A stretch of DNA of 23,478 nt from BMS3ABIN04 sp965554225 (GCA_965554225.1 CBEVZC010000042.1:1-23478), one strand, 5' to 3'. Numbered from the stretch's first letter, positions 8,920 to 17,176 are shown. Notes: generated from the sequence alone by a model not told the origin. Numbers and translations are program-made.

Positions 8920-9603
8920 TTACGCATGAGTATTTTTAAACTTTTCGTAATTAAATATTCTTAATTTCGATCCTTCTAATTCAATTAAGCCCTTTTTTAC
9001 AAACGAATGAAGTGTTCTTGAGATTGTTTCTCTTGAGGTTCCGGCCATATTTGCAAGATCCTGCTGAAGCGGTAATTTTTCTATTTCAACAATGCCCTGC
9101 TTAATTCTACCAATATCGTTAGCCAGCTGCAGTATAACAGTCGCAACTTTACCTTCGGCGTCTTTAAGCGATAAAGATTTAATCTGCATATCTGCCGAGC
9201 GCAAACGTTTGGATAATTCCTGCATTAGAGCAATAGATATTTCCGGGTGCTCCTTAAGAAACTCTAAAAACTGGTTTCTTTGGATTATAAATAATTCGGA
9301 GTTTTCCAAAGCGCTTACAGTGGCGGAACGCGTCTGCCCGTCCAATAAAGCCATCTCCCCAAAAATATCCGATTCGGTTAAAATATTAAGGATTACTTCC
9401 CTACCGTCGTTACTGGTTCTTGTTACTTTAACTTTACCGTTAACAATAATAAATAATGCACCCCCCACTTCATCTTCCATTAAGATTATATTATCTTTCT
9501 TATATGTCCTTCTAAAACCAACTTGAGAAATTTTTTCTATTGTTTCTTCGGGTAAATCCGAGAAAATTGGAACATATAATAAAAAGTCAGATGAGTCACT
9601 CAT
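8920..9603 (-). CDS. Crp/Fnr-family transcription regulator
   Basis: This 227-residue protein has an N-terminal cyclic-nucleotide-binding (cNMP) domain (about residues 10-130) and a C-terminal winged-helix domain (about 150-220). The phosphate-binding cassette reads FGEMALLDGQTRSATV, with the Gly-Glu and Arg-Ser residues that contact a cyclic nucleotide in CRP, so ligand binding is plausible. There is no N-terminal cysteine cluster, so it is not an iron-sulphur FNR. The recognition helix lies in QQDLANMAGTSRETISRTLHSF. The ATG at 9603 follows GGAAGGAGGG. It is convergent with groEL and shares its terminator. Its targets cannot be told from the window. Confidence 0.92.
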   Translation of the reverse strand: MSDSSDFLLYVPIFSDLPEETIEKISQVGFRRTYKKDNIILMEDEVGGALFIIVNGKVKVTRTSNDGREVILNILTESDIFGEMALLDGQTRSATVSALENSELFIIQRNQFLEFLKEHPEISIALMQELSKRLRSADMQIKSLSLKDAEGKVATVILQLANDIGRIKQGIVEIEKLPLQQDLANMAGTSRETISRTLHSFVKKGLIELEGSKLRIFNYEKFKNTHA

Positions 9604-9908
9604 TTGCCCTCCTTCCTGATAAATGGGTACGTTATTAAAATTCTATATTATTTCTGCAATATATCAATTTATTTTAAATTTATGTAAAAAAAATTAACAA
9701 TTGGATAAAGAGAAAATATAGAATTACTATCGAATATTTTCGGCGCGAGTTAATTTTCAATTGGATTTTAATATATGATAGGTGTATTAATGGACCGGTT
9801 TAATGCAAAAATTATAAACGGCGGTTTATAAAGTATATATAGTGTTCTTTGGGTAAAATAAGTTAACCGACCAAAAAAGTTTTATGCTGAATTAAGAAGC
9901 CGGTATCA
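9604..9908. other. Intergenic region upstream of the Crp/Fnr gene
   Basis: These 305 bases lie between two minus-strand genes. They must hold the regulator's promoter, but I see no convincing consensus. A small inverted repeat, ATAAAC-GGCG-GTTTAT (9814-9829), is the only structured element noticed. No open frame of coding quality is present. Confidence 0.5.
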
Positions 9909-10415
9909 CTAAGCGTTTTTTTTTCTAAACTTTGCTGCATTCTCATCAAAAGAAAGGAATTCCAATTTACCGTTTATTTCAACAAGCATTATTCCTTTCC
10001 CGAACATTTCAACGCGAGCATAGTTAATGTTTGTAAGCTCTATTCCGTCGCGGTCCAGTAGCCCCCATTTGCGGTCCAGCTGCACCTTTGTAATTCCGAA
10101 CTTACCGTATAGCGGGAAAACCGAATCATACTTTATTGGAACAACCGAATTCCCTTCCCTATCGATAAAGCCCCACTTACCGTCTTTTTTAATTCCGATA
10201 AGACCTTCGCTGTAAGAAAGGGAAATAATTTCCTCGAACTCAAAAGGAATTATTTCATTGCCGTAGTTATCCAGCAGTCCCCATTTACCGTCTTGTTTTA
10301 CTCTTGAAATTCCTCTGCTCATATCACCAAAAAAGTCAAAGTTTTTAGAATTATCGGAACCAAAATTTTTCCTTTTCAATATTAACTCCAAAAGGTCCTC
10401 AAAAACACATAGCAA
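9909..10415 (-). CDS. WG-repeat protein
   Basis: This 168-residue protein contains about four tandem WG repeats of the form DGKWGLLDNYGNEIIPFEFE, visible at roughly residues 41-135 (KQDGKWGLLD, KKDGKWGFID, QLDRKWGLLD), with a decayed last copy (EINGKLEFLS). WG repeats form beta-rich surfaces of unknown partner; they occur in many Bacteroidota and other bacterial proteins. There is no signal peptide. The start is doubtful: the longest frame opens with TTG at 10415 and no ribosome site is visible, so the N-terminus may be shorter (for instance the methionine in DMSRGISRV) or the gene may be the remnant of a longer WG protein. Confidence 0.7.
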   Translation of the reverse strand: MLCVFEDLLELILKRKNFGSDNSKNFDFFGDMSRGISRVKQDGKWGLLDNYGNEIIPFEFEEIISLSYSEGLIGIKKDGKWGFIDREGNSVVPIKYDSVFPLYGKFGITKVQLDRKWGLLDRDGIELTNINYARVEMFGKGIMLVEINGKLEFLSFDENAAKFRKKNA

Positions 10416-10630
10416 ATTTAGCAGATTTTAGAAAACTGATTGTGCTCTGAAACACAGCTTTTTTTGTAAAAGTTTTGAGAAGATGAAAAAATGCAATAAA
10501 ATAATAAAAAACAAATGTATTCAACTTTTTTAAGTCTAATAAACTACAATTCTAATCATTAAATTTAATTATTTACGATGTCGTTATTTTTTATTACAGG
10601 AAGAAATTCGATTGGCAATTATCTTAAAAG
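10416..10630. other. Non-coding gap before the tRNA
   Basis: These 215 AT-rich bases show no frame of coding quality, no clear terminator and no recognisable operator. They should contain the promoter of the WG-repeat gene and the end of the tRNA transcript. Confidence 0.4.
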
Positions 10631-10701
10631 TTGCCCCGCCAGGATTCGAACCCGGAACAAAGGTTCCAGAGACCTCTGTGTTACCATTACACCACGGGGC
10701 A
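10631..10701 (-). tRNA. tRNA-Gln (anticodon CTG)
   Basis: Read on the minus strand, the acceptor stem TGCCCCG pairs with CGGGGCA and the discriminator base is A. The T arm is CCGGG-TTCGAAT-CCTGG. The anticodon arm is GAGGT-CTCTGGA-ACCTT, which puts CTG at positions 34-36, so it reads CAG (Gln). The 3' CCA is not encoded. Length is 71 bases. It lies about 180 bases from the integrase stop. Confidence 0.93.
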
Positions 10702-10879
10702 ATTATTGGTCTCCAAATATATTTAAGTGAGTTTCTAAATGCAAGAACTCAGCAACGGGAAATGGTGAATTGAAATTTGAAAATTATTGAGAGTAATATT
10801 GCTGTATTGTTATATTGGTAATAATAACAGGACAATGATGAACCGGCATGCTGTAATTTATAATAGAATGATTAGCAAT

Positions 10880-11848
10880 TTAAGATTTGTAGTGTATAAA
10901 GTAGTCCAATGGACTGCGAACACCTAAACCACCTTTATTCATTACATGAGTGTAAATCATTGTAGTACGTACCGATTGATGACCAAGTAATTCTTGAACA
11001 GTGCGAATATCGTAACCATTTTCCAGTAAGTGTGTTGCAAAAGAATGTCTAAGAGTATGTGGGGTTCCGTGCTTATTTATATTTGTTAATTTTACGGCAT
11101 TACTAATTTGGCGTTGAATAGTTGAATCGTAAATGTGGTGTCTGCAAATATTTCCTTCCTTATCTTTTACAAAACGAGAAGATGCAAAAACGTATTGCCA
11201 ACCAAATTCTTTTGAAGCATTTGGATATTTTTTACTTAAGGCAAAGGGCAAGGTTGTATAACCCTTGTTATATTTTAAATCGTTAACGTGTTCTATTTTT
11301 CTTTTATCCAATTGCTTAATTAATTTTGACTTTATTGACACAGGTAAAAGTGTTGTACGATCTTTATTCCCTTTCCCGTCTCTAACAACAATCAGATTTT
11401 GTTCAAGGTCTAGGTCTTTAATTCTCATTCTTAATGCTTCCATTAAACGTAAGCCGGAGCCATATAAAAGCTGAGCAATAAGCAGATGTTCCCCATGCAT
11501 TTTGGAAAATAGCTGTTTAATTTCATCTTTTGAAAATACAACAGGAATAAAATTTTTACGTTTAGCTTTTATAAACGAGCTAAAATCACCAATATTTTTT
11601 TTAATAACAGACTTGTATAGAAACACAACTGCATTAAGAGCCACTCTTTGTGTTGAAGGACTGTAATTTTTTTTAAGCGCAAGATAATCTAAAAATTTCT
11701 GTATATGAGTTTCATCGAGATCATTTGGATGCTGCTTATCATTAAAAATAATAAACCTTTTTATCCAAAGAACGTAAGCTTCGGCAGTTTTAAGGCTATA
11801 ATTTCTTTTTAATACTTCGTTACGAACTTGATTGAGAAGTTGGGACAT
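10880..11848 (-). CDS. intI: Integron integrase IntI (tyrosine recombinase)
   Basis: This site-specific recombinase should join attI and single-stranded attC sites. The start chosen is the methionine of MSQLLNQVRNEVLKRNYSL, which aligns with the conserved integrase start; a longer frame opens at 11881, and neither has a ribosome site. The catalytic set is complete: Arg in YGSGLRLMEA, Lys in GKGNKDR, HTLRH, LGH, and Tyr in MIYTH (residue 310 of the longer frame, 299 here). The integron-specific insert between the second and third catalytic patches is clear (KKYPNASKEFGWQYVFAS, then CRHHIYDSTIQRQI), closely parallel to IntI1. The end GVRSPLD is also the IntI hallmark. These features separate it from XerC/XerD. 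It appears intact. Confidence 0.96.
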   Translation of the reverse strand: MSQLLNQVRNEVLKRNYSLKTAEAYVLWIKRFIIFNDKQHPNDLDETHIQKFLDYLALKKNYSPSTQRVALNAVVFLYKSVIKKNIGDFSSFIKAKRKNFIPVVFSKDEIKQLFSKMHGEHLLIAQLLYGSGLRLMEALRMRIKDLDLEQNLIVVRDGKGNKDRTTLLPVSIKSKLIKQLDKRKIEHVNDLKYNKGYTTLPFALSKKYPNASKEFGWQYVFASSRFVKDKEGNICRHHIYDSTIQRQISNAVKLTNINKHGTPHTLRHSFATHLLENGYDIRTVQELLGHQSVRTTMIYTHVMNKGGLGVRSPLDYFIHYKS

Positions 11849-11900
11849 GGTATACTGCAATTGAATTATTAATGCTATCATGCAATATAACTAAATTGTC

Positions 11901-11929
11901 TTGATATGCAAAATCAAACCGGATATTTT
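11901..11929 (+). promoter_or_regulatory. Candidate cassette promoter Pc
   Basis: TTGATA (11901-11906), 17 bases, TATTTT (11924-11929), pointing at the cassettes and placed just upstream of attI, about 150 bases before the first cassette gene. Position and spacing fit a Pc promoter; in AT-rich DNA such matches arise by chance, so this is only a candidate. Confidence 0.4.
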
Positions 11930-12007
11930 AACCTATTTAAGTGTAATGAGTTACATAAATTTTCTGTTGTAATGATAAATATTTTTTATTACTTTAATTA
12001 TGAATAA

Positions 12008-12066
12008 TGCAACATTTGTTTAATATAAGCAAGTTTGTGTTGCAGGTTATTAATAGGTTAGCTCAC
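12008..12066 (+). other. attI site and first cassette junction
   Basis: The crossover is between G12057 and T12058 in GGTTAGCTCAC. The bases after G are the reverse complement of the R'' box of the first cassette's attC (GTGAGCTAAC at 13927-13936), which fixes the border. Just upstream is a perfect 7-base inverted repeat, TGCAACA (12008-12014) and TGTTGCA (12038-12044), that could be accessory integrase binding sites. The exact left limit of attI cannot be seen. Confidence 0.8.
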
Positions 12067-12079
12067 TAAATGGTGAAAT

Positions 12080-13930
12080 ATGAATTTCAATTCAAATGAA
12101 GAAGTTTATAAATATTTGGAAACCTTATTCTTTGCAGATAAATATCCAACTTCTGTTAGCGACATTTGGCAAAAGTATCGAGATGAGAAATATAAAACAA
12201 AGGATATGGATGCTGTTAATCTAGCACAACTCGAAATGGACATTTTTAATTTTACAATTCGTGATAACGAACTCCATTTTATGTGGAGTGGTTCTGACAA
12301 TGAGGGCAATCCAGTGGAATATCCTTCTCTTAACAATTTTTCTGAAGAATCTTTTGAACATATCAAAAACAAGTATGCTGAAACGAATAATATACATTTG
12401 CGTGTTCGCTATGCACATTTATTATGGCTATCGCCTCATAAAAATCAAAAATATGCACAATCAGCAATAGATGATTATTTCAAAATAATAGCAGAATTAG
12501 ATCAACAAATAAAATCTGGCGAGTTAAAAGAATCACCCCACAAAATATTATACTATCTTAAGAATTTGTTTCACTTATCTGTTCAAATTAAATACAAAAC
12601 AAACGAAGTGATTTCACTTGTAATTGAGCAAATAAAAAATTACAAAACGTTTAAGACAAAAAACCATTTTTTGCAATACAACCTTCTTCGTCTTGTTAAT
12701 GATAACTACAAAACATTTAAGGATACTCCTCTTGATGAGATGATTGAAATAATATGGGATATTTCAAGCATACTTGAAATTGATAAAGAATATCATCCTG
12801 CAATACAAATGCTTGAGATTGGCGAATCTTTGTCAAAAAAGATAGGGCATACTAAATATAATTGGAAGAAAAACGAGGCAATTATATATGAGAAGCTTTT
12901 AGCAGAAGCTAAAGAAGATTTAGCGGCAATCAGTTATTGTCAACAAGCTTTGGATTGTTACAAACAAATTAAGGATTCTTTTAAAATAAAAGAGTTAGAA
13001 GAAAAGTTTATTGAATTAAAAACAAATGTTGGCTTACAAGAGTTTTCCCAAAAGATTGATATTGAAAAATATATTGAGCATTGTAAAAATGTAGCTGAAG
13101 AAATCGCAAAGAAAGATCCAGATGAAATCTTAAAGACTCTAATGCACGCTAAAGACATTCTCCCGAATAAGAAGGAATTAGAAGAAGCTGTAAAATCTCA
13201 AGCAGAATTGACACCTTTCTTACATATGTTAACAAAAACAATTCACGATCAATCGGGTAATCCAATCCAACATTTTTCTTCTGAAAACGAGAAAATATAT
13301 TTCCACCTACTTGAAAATTATGGCCACGCTTTAAGTATGCAGTATATCTACCTAATTCATTACATCACTTATACTTGCGTTAGAGATAACAAGTTAACAA
13401 TAGATACTGTACTCGATTTTTTCGAAAAGAATTCGTGGTTTGGCAAGACTTTTACAAAACAAATAATGGGCAAAGTTTACAAATTTAATTGGTTGTCCCA
13501 AATAACTGGAAGCTTAATTGAATATTTTGTTCAATTAAAGAACATCATTCATCACGTTAATTACTATCCTGATTTAGTAATGCCTACAGATTCTCTAACG
13601 TTAAAAATAGAAGGACTTGTCAGAGATTTATGTTCGTTTAACGGAATTACGACGTTCACTCAAACAAAAGATAAAAATGATAAATTGATAGTAAAAGAAA
13701 AAGATATCAATATGTTACTTAGAGAAGAAGAAATTGAAAAAATATTTAATCCAGACGATTTATTACTGTTCAAGTTTCTGTTAGTTGAAAAGAATGGTTA
13801 CAATTTAAGACATAAAGTCGCACACGGTTTAATGCATTCTTCAGAATATTCTATTGATAATCTGCACTTGTTGTTTATTTGTTTATTAAAAATTGGGATG
13901 TATGATTTTACAAAAAAGAATGAGACGTGA
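12080..13930 (+). CDS. Cassette 1: DUF4209-like protein with HEPN-type R-x4-H motif, possible defence factor
   Basis: This 616-residue protein has no signal peptide. Residues 1-350 are helical and TPR-like in character (AISYCQQALDCYKQI); the C-terminal part (about 500-600) resembles DUF4209: LTLKIEGLVRDLCSFNG, then NLRHKVAHGLM. The sequence RHKVAH (Arg577 to His582) is the R-x4-H signature of HEPN ribonuclease-like domains, so RNA cleavage or nucleotide binding is possible. Many HEPN proteins act in phage defence or toxin systems, and the first place in an integron is the best-expressed one, but nothing here proves that role. The stop codon lies inside the R'' box of its own attC. The ATG is 22 bases after the attI crossover with only a weak TGGTGA upstream. 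Confidence 0.7.
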   Translation: MNFNSNEEVYKYLETLFFADKYPTSVSDIWQKYRDEKYKTKDMDAVNLAQLEMDIFNFTIRDNELHFMWSGSDNEGNPVEYPSLNNFSEESFEHIKNKYAETNNIHLRVRYAHLLWLSPHKNQKYAQSAIDDYFKIIAELDQQIKSGELKESPHKILYYLKNLFHLSVQIKYKTNEVISLVIEQIKNYKTFKTKNHFLQYNLLRLVNDNYKTFKDTPLDEMIEIIWDISSILEIDKEYHPAIQMLEIGESLSKKIGHTKYNWKKNEAIIYEKLLAEAKEDLAAISYCQQALDCYKQIKDSFKIKELEEKFIELKTNVGLQEFSQKIDIEKYIEHCKNVAEEIAKKDPDEILKTLMHAKDILPNKKELEEAVKSQAELTPFLHMLTKTIHDQSGNPIQHFSSENEKIYFHLLENYGHALSMQYIYLIHYITYTCVRDNKLTIDTVLDFFEKNSWFGKTFTKQIMGKVYKFNWLSQITGSLIEYFVQLKNIIHHVNYYPDLVMPTDSLTLKIEGLVRDLCSFNGITTFTQTKDKNDKLIVKEKDINMLLREEEIEKIFNPDDLLLFKFLLVEKNGYNLRHKVAHGLMHSSEYSIDNLHLLFICLLKIGMYDFTKKNET

Positions 13931-14158
13931 GCTAACCAGCCAATCAAGCGGACGCCGTATTCGCATTTGGCATTTTTGAAATTATTAAGTTAGTCGTTCC
14001 GTTTCGGCTAACTTGTTCAAAGTAGTGGTTCTAATTAATAAACTTGCAAACTGCACTTACGATGAAAGTTAAGCACAGTTTGCTAAATTATTGGCAGTTG
14101 TTTTTTATGCGGCATTGCTGTTCTGGGGCGCCGCTTATTGGCGACGCCGTTATGTGGC
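13927..14158 (+). other. attC of cassette 1 (long type, about 230 nt)
   Basis: R'' GTGAGCTAAC (13927-13936), left arm TCAAGCGGACGCC, right arm GGCGCCGCTTATT, then CGCCG|TTATGTGGC with crossover 14149/14150. The arms pair through GGCG and CCGCTTA. Inside are two extra hairpins: AAGTTAG/CTAACTT (13987-13993, 14008-14014) and GCAAACTG/CAGTTTGC (14046-14053, 14076-14083). It is far longer than typical 57-141 nt sites. Confidence 0.85.
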
Positions 14159-14201
14159 TTATTTTTTATTTATTTCTTATAAAGAACCGGAGAGATGTCT
14201 T

Positions 14202-15515
14202 ATGAAGATTATAAAGCTATTATTTTTATTAAGTATTCTTATTAATCATACAACTTTAAGTCAAACTTCACTAATAAATATTAACTCCTATGATATCAAA
14301 ACAAAGCTTTCCTTAAACTCCAAAAACATTGACATAACCGTTCTTTGTAAAATTCAAAAATCTGATTCTCTATCCGAAATTCAATTCCTTTTCAGCTCAG
14401 AATCTAAGATTCATTCGGTTGAATATTTGAAGGAAGGTAACTGGATTAGTATCCAGCACAAGTTCAATGGAAAGGATTCATTATTATTACTATTTGATAA
14501 TGAAATTCTTCCAGCTAATAAATACGTATTGAAATTTAAATACTCATTTCCAACCAATATTCTCAATGATTCACCAGTTATAATTGATAGAGGTCATCGA
14601 TGGTATCCGCTTATTATCGATCAAATAGCGGCGTTTAAGTTGTTTTGTAATGTTCCTAAAGGATATAGCGTTTTAGCAGCGGGTGATCTACAATCGGTAA
14701 ATAATAATAAAGACAGCAATACATTTATTTGGGAAAGTCAATCTGCTGTATTTAAAATGCCCTTAATCGTTTTTAACCGTCATCAATTTAAGAGAGCGGA
14801 ATTTGATTCTTTAGGTATTGGTATTGACTTTTATTATTTGAATGCTGATTCCATTGAAGTATCGACTATAATTAAAGAAGCAGCTAAATGTATTAATTAT
14901 TTCTCTAAAAATATTGGAAACTATTTATATAAAAAGTTAACTCTCTTTGAAGTGACCCAGTGGAGAGGGATAAATACGGGAAGCGGATTAATAATGATCG
15001 GTTCTCAATCATTAGAAATGATGAAACAAAAATATTATGATGGCTTAAATTTGACAATTGCCCAACAATGGATCGGTGCCGGTGTCTTCGCCAAATATGG
15101 AGAACCCGGTTTTTGGTTCCTGGCTCTCTCTTTACCACATTATTTACGTCTGATGTATTTGCGACAAACTAAAGGTGAAGAATCGTTTTACGAATCCTTA
15201 CACAAACCTCTAGCTAAGTACAAAGAATTTTCCGGTAAAGAGAATGACATACCAATAATGGATATCGATTCCCCTAATTCAAGAGAAAAGAGTATCATTT
15301 TGTACGGTAAAGGTCCTTATGTAATTAGCAAAATCCAAAATTCAATGGGTGATGAAAAGTGGTTATTATTCCTTCAAAATATAGATGAATCTTTTCGTGG
15401 AAAGATATTGACTTACGATGAATTTGAAAAACAAATTTCTAAGTATGATGAGAATGGAAATATTTTAACTTTGCTAAAAAAATTAGTTACACAAAAAGGA
15501 ATGCCTAAAGATTAG
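14202..15515 (+). CDS. Cassette 2: secreted M1-aminopeptidase-like protein lacking zinc ligands
   Basis: The start is the ATG at 14202, with CGGAGAG upstream and a good signal peptide (MKIIKLLFLLSILINHTTLSQ); a longer frame from 14091 runs through the attC and is rejected. The 437-residue product resembles M1 metallopeptidases: RWYPLIIDQIAAFKLFCNVPKGYSVLAAGDLQS matches their N-terminal domain in parts, and YGKGPYVISKIQNSMGDEKW plus TYDEFEKQI match the C-terminal part of the catalytic domain. Where M1 enzymes have HExxHxW, this protein has LTIAQQW (residues 284-290), so both histidines and the glutamate are gone; the following NEG glutamate region reads ALSLPHY. It is probably an exported pseudo-peptidase. 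The family call is from pattern only. Confidence 0.6.
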   Translation: MKIIKLLFLLSILINHTTLSQTSLININSYDIKTKLSLNSKNIDITVLCKIQKSDSLSEIQFLFSSESKIHSVEYLKEGNWISIQHKFNGKDSLLLLFDNEILPANKYVLKFKYSFPTNILNDSPVIIDRGHRWYPLIIDQIAAFKLFCNVPKGYSVLAAGDLQSVNNNKDSNTFIWESQSAVFKMPLIVFNRHQFKRAEFDSLGIGIDFYYLNADSIEVSTIIKEAAKCINYFSKNIGNYLYKKLTLFEVTQWRGINTGSGLIMIGSQSLEMMKQKYYDGLNLTIAQQWIGAGVFAKYGEPGFWFLALSLPHYLRLMYLRQTKGEESFYESLHKPLAKYKEFSGKENDIPIMDIDSPNSREKSIILYGKGPYVISKIQNSMGDEKWLLFLQNIDESFRGKILTYDEFEKQISKYDENGNILTLLKKLVTQKGMPKD

Positions 15516-15530
15516 ACTATTTATTAGGAT

Positions 15531-15727
15531 GCCACATAACCAGCTTTTGCACCCGACCGCGAAAACGGTGCGGCTTTGTGTGGTATTTTTAGGTTTGCGT
15601 TGTCGTGTAACATTGTTGTTTAACAGTAGTTCAGTAAGATAAATTTTTAATAATTTTTGGCTTTGGTTTTTCAGTTCGTCATTGCTATTCGGGGCGGACG
15701 GGTGAAAAGCGACGCCGTTAGGCATAA
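15531..15727 (+). other. attC of cassette 2 (long type, about 190 nt)
   Basis: R'' GCCACATAAC (15531-15540) is the reverse complement of the cassette 2 start GTTATGTGGC. Left arm GCACCCGACCGC pairs with right arm GCGGACGGGTG; the site ends GACGCCG|TTAGGCAT with crossover 15717/15718. It shares its 5' TAACCAGC and its 3' arm with the attC of cassette 4. Confidence 0.88.
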
Positions 15728-15730
15728 GAA

Positions 15731-16234
15731 ATGTTTGGGAATTGGGATAGTCTCGTAACTTTATTTGGTAAAGATGACGGTTCTTTGCCAGACATTGAGC
15801 TGAACAAACTGAGCGGAGAGGAGATAGTTAGGGGATATGAGTTCGTACGAAATCACACTACTCATATATCCTCGAAGGAACCATATTACTGGTCTAAGAC
15901 AAATGACTGTGAAGTTCCAATAGCATTTGAAGATAATCCTGCGATCTTAGTAGTCTCTGGTGAAGCTGATTCATTTCATGTTTGTTTTGGTGGTGTTCAT
16001 AGTCCAAGCGGCAAATCAATTCCAGAGCTAGGATTGTTTGTCTTTCCTCATGGCTTGGCATTTGATTATCGTATGGGTTCGCAGTGGAATCGAGAGGCTA
16101 TAGAAGGGCTATTTGAGTTTATTGCCGGGATGTCAAAGGATTACGTAGCTATGGAAATAGAGCACCAAACAAATATTAATGACTGCAACGGTGATATTTT
16201 TAAATTTCACTGGGAGGCGTACAAAAATGCCTAA
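15731..16234 (+). CDS. Cassette 3: hypothetical cytoplasmic protein
   Basis: This 167-residue soluble protein starts 13 bases after the cassette border, with no clear ribosome site (AAGA only). It is acidic and has no membrane segment or signal. Landmarks are YEFVRNHTTHISSKEPYYWS, an aromatic-rich middle, and LGLFVFPHGLAFDYRMGSQWN followed by a helix. I do not recognise the family. The size, the acidity and the tail of the array context resemble small immunity-type or cassette orphan proteins, but that is only an impression. The TAA stop lies inside the R'' box of its attC, so gene and site are packed tightly. Base composition is somewhat richer in GC than cassettes 1 and 2. Confidence 0.8.
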   Translation: MFGNWDSLVTLFGKDDGSLPDIELNKLSGEEIVRGYEFVRNHTTHISSKEPYYWSKTNDCEVPIAFEDNPAILVVSGEADSFHVCFGGVHSPSGKSIPELGLFVFPHGLAFDYRMGSQWNREAIEGLFEFIAGMSKDYVAMEIEHQTNINDCNGDIFKFHWEAYKNA

Positions 16235-16300
16235 CAAGAAGCTCGTTCGGACACTCATTACGCTGCGCTTCATTCGCGCCGCACAGCTTAAAAGTTATAC
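16227..16300 (+). other. attC of cassette 3 (short type, about 74 nt)
   Basis: R'' ATGCCTAAC (16227-16235) is the reverse complement of the cassette start GTTAGGCAT. The right half ends CAGCTTAAAAG|TTATACGG, with crossover 16294/16295, and pairs with AAGAAGCT on the left. The loop is GC-rich (ACGCTGCGCTTCATTCGCGCC). This is a different and shorter attC type than its neighbours. Confidence 0.82.
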
Positions 16301-16320
16301 GGTAATTAAAGAGGAGTAGT

Positions 16321-17169
16321 ATGAAGTATTGTAAAATTATTTTAATGATTATTACTTTTTGTCAATGCACCATTTTGTTCGCTCAGAAAATATTGACTCA
16401 AGAATATACTTATTCAAAAAAAGATAGTATTGAGTTAAAAGCATATATATTTTCTCAAGATAGTTTCAGAGATAAAATAAATCTTCCTGCAATTGTAATA
16501 TTTCACGGAGGTGGTTGGACAAGCGGTGATGCTTCCTGGTCATTCGGAAGAGCAAAACATTTTGCAGAGCTTGGATTCGTATCTGTCGCAGCACAATATC
16601 GACTATCCGATCAAAAGAATATAACACCAATTGATGCAATGGAAGATGCACGAGATATTATAAAATGGATTCGGTTAAATAAGATTCTATTAAAAATTGA
16701 TCCTAATAAGTTAGTTGGATATGGTTGGTCTGCTGGAGCTCATTTAGTTACATCGGCTTCAATTTTTGCTCACTCAAATTCCTCGGTAAGCTCAAGTCCA
16801 AATGCACTCATATTGGTTTCACCAGCAGTTTCATTAGAAAAAGATGATTGGTTCCGGCAGTTGTTATTAGATAGAGTAAAAGTGAGAAAAGTATCACCTG
16901 ATGAAAATATTAAAAAAGGATTACCTCCGACTTTGATTCTCCAAGGTAGAGATGATACAGTTACTCCATTAGCTGGCGTAGAGAATTTCGCAAGTAAAAT
17001 GAAATCCAAGGGAAACATTTGTGAATTAATAGTATATGACAATGTTGGACATCTTTTTACTCCTTCTAGTGAACCAGATGATGGTTTTCCAAATCCCGAT
17101 AAAAAAGTTCAATCAATGGCATATGAAAAGGCTGATGAGTTTTTAAGATCGTTGGGTTATATAAAGTAA
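16321..17169 (+). CDS. Cassette 4: secreted alpha/beta hydrolase (esterase/lipase-like)
   Basis: This 282-residue protein has a signal peptide (MKYCKIILMIITFCQCTILFAQ) and an alpha/beta hydrolase domain of the BD-FAE/acyl-esterase kind. Visible elements are the oxyanion motif FHGGGW (about residues 61-66), the nucleophile elbow GYGWSAGAH with serine in G-W-S-A-G (about residue 142), the acid in LQGRDDTVTP (about residue 221) and the histidine in NVGHLFTP (about residue 243). The triad looks complete, so it should hydrolyse an ester in the periplasm; the substrate is not evident. A ribosome site, GAGGAG, lies before the ATG. Confidence 0.88.
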   Translation: MKYCKIILMIITFCQCTILFAQKILTQEYTYSKKDSIELKAYIFSQDSFRDKINLPAIVIFHGGGWTSGDASWSFGRAKHFAELGFVSVAAQYRLSDQKNITPIDAMEDARDIIKWIRLNKILLKIDPNKLVGYGWSAGAHLVTSASIFAHSNSSVSSSPNALILVSPAVSLEKDDWFRQLLLDRVKVRKVSPDENIKKGLPPTLILQGRDDTVTPLAGVENFASKMKSKGNICELIVYDNVGHLFTPSSEPDDGFPNPDKKVQSMAYEKADEFLRSLGYIK

Positions 17170-17176
17170 TGTTTTA

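Noticed and set aside
9092..9526. 144-codon plus-strand frame opposite the Crp/Fnr gene
   Set aside because: Shadow of a gene with clear family motifs on the other strand.
10631..10880. Integration of an element at the tRNA-Gln 3' end
   Set aside because: The tRNA lies next to intI, but its 3' end points left, away from the integron, and no repeat of the tRNA end was seen in the window.
14091..14201. Longer start for the cassette 2 protein
   Set aside because: These codons lie in the attC of cassette 1, and a ribosome site plus signal peptide support the ATG at 14202.
15483..15725. 80-codon minus-strand frame
   Set aside because: It covers an attC and the end of cassette 2; its coding look comes from the GC-rich arms, and it has no ribosome site or known motif.
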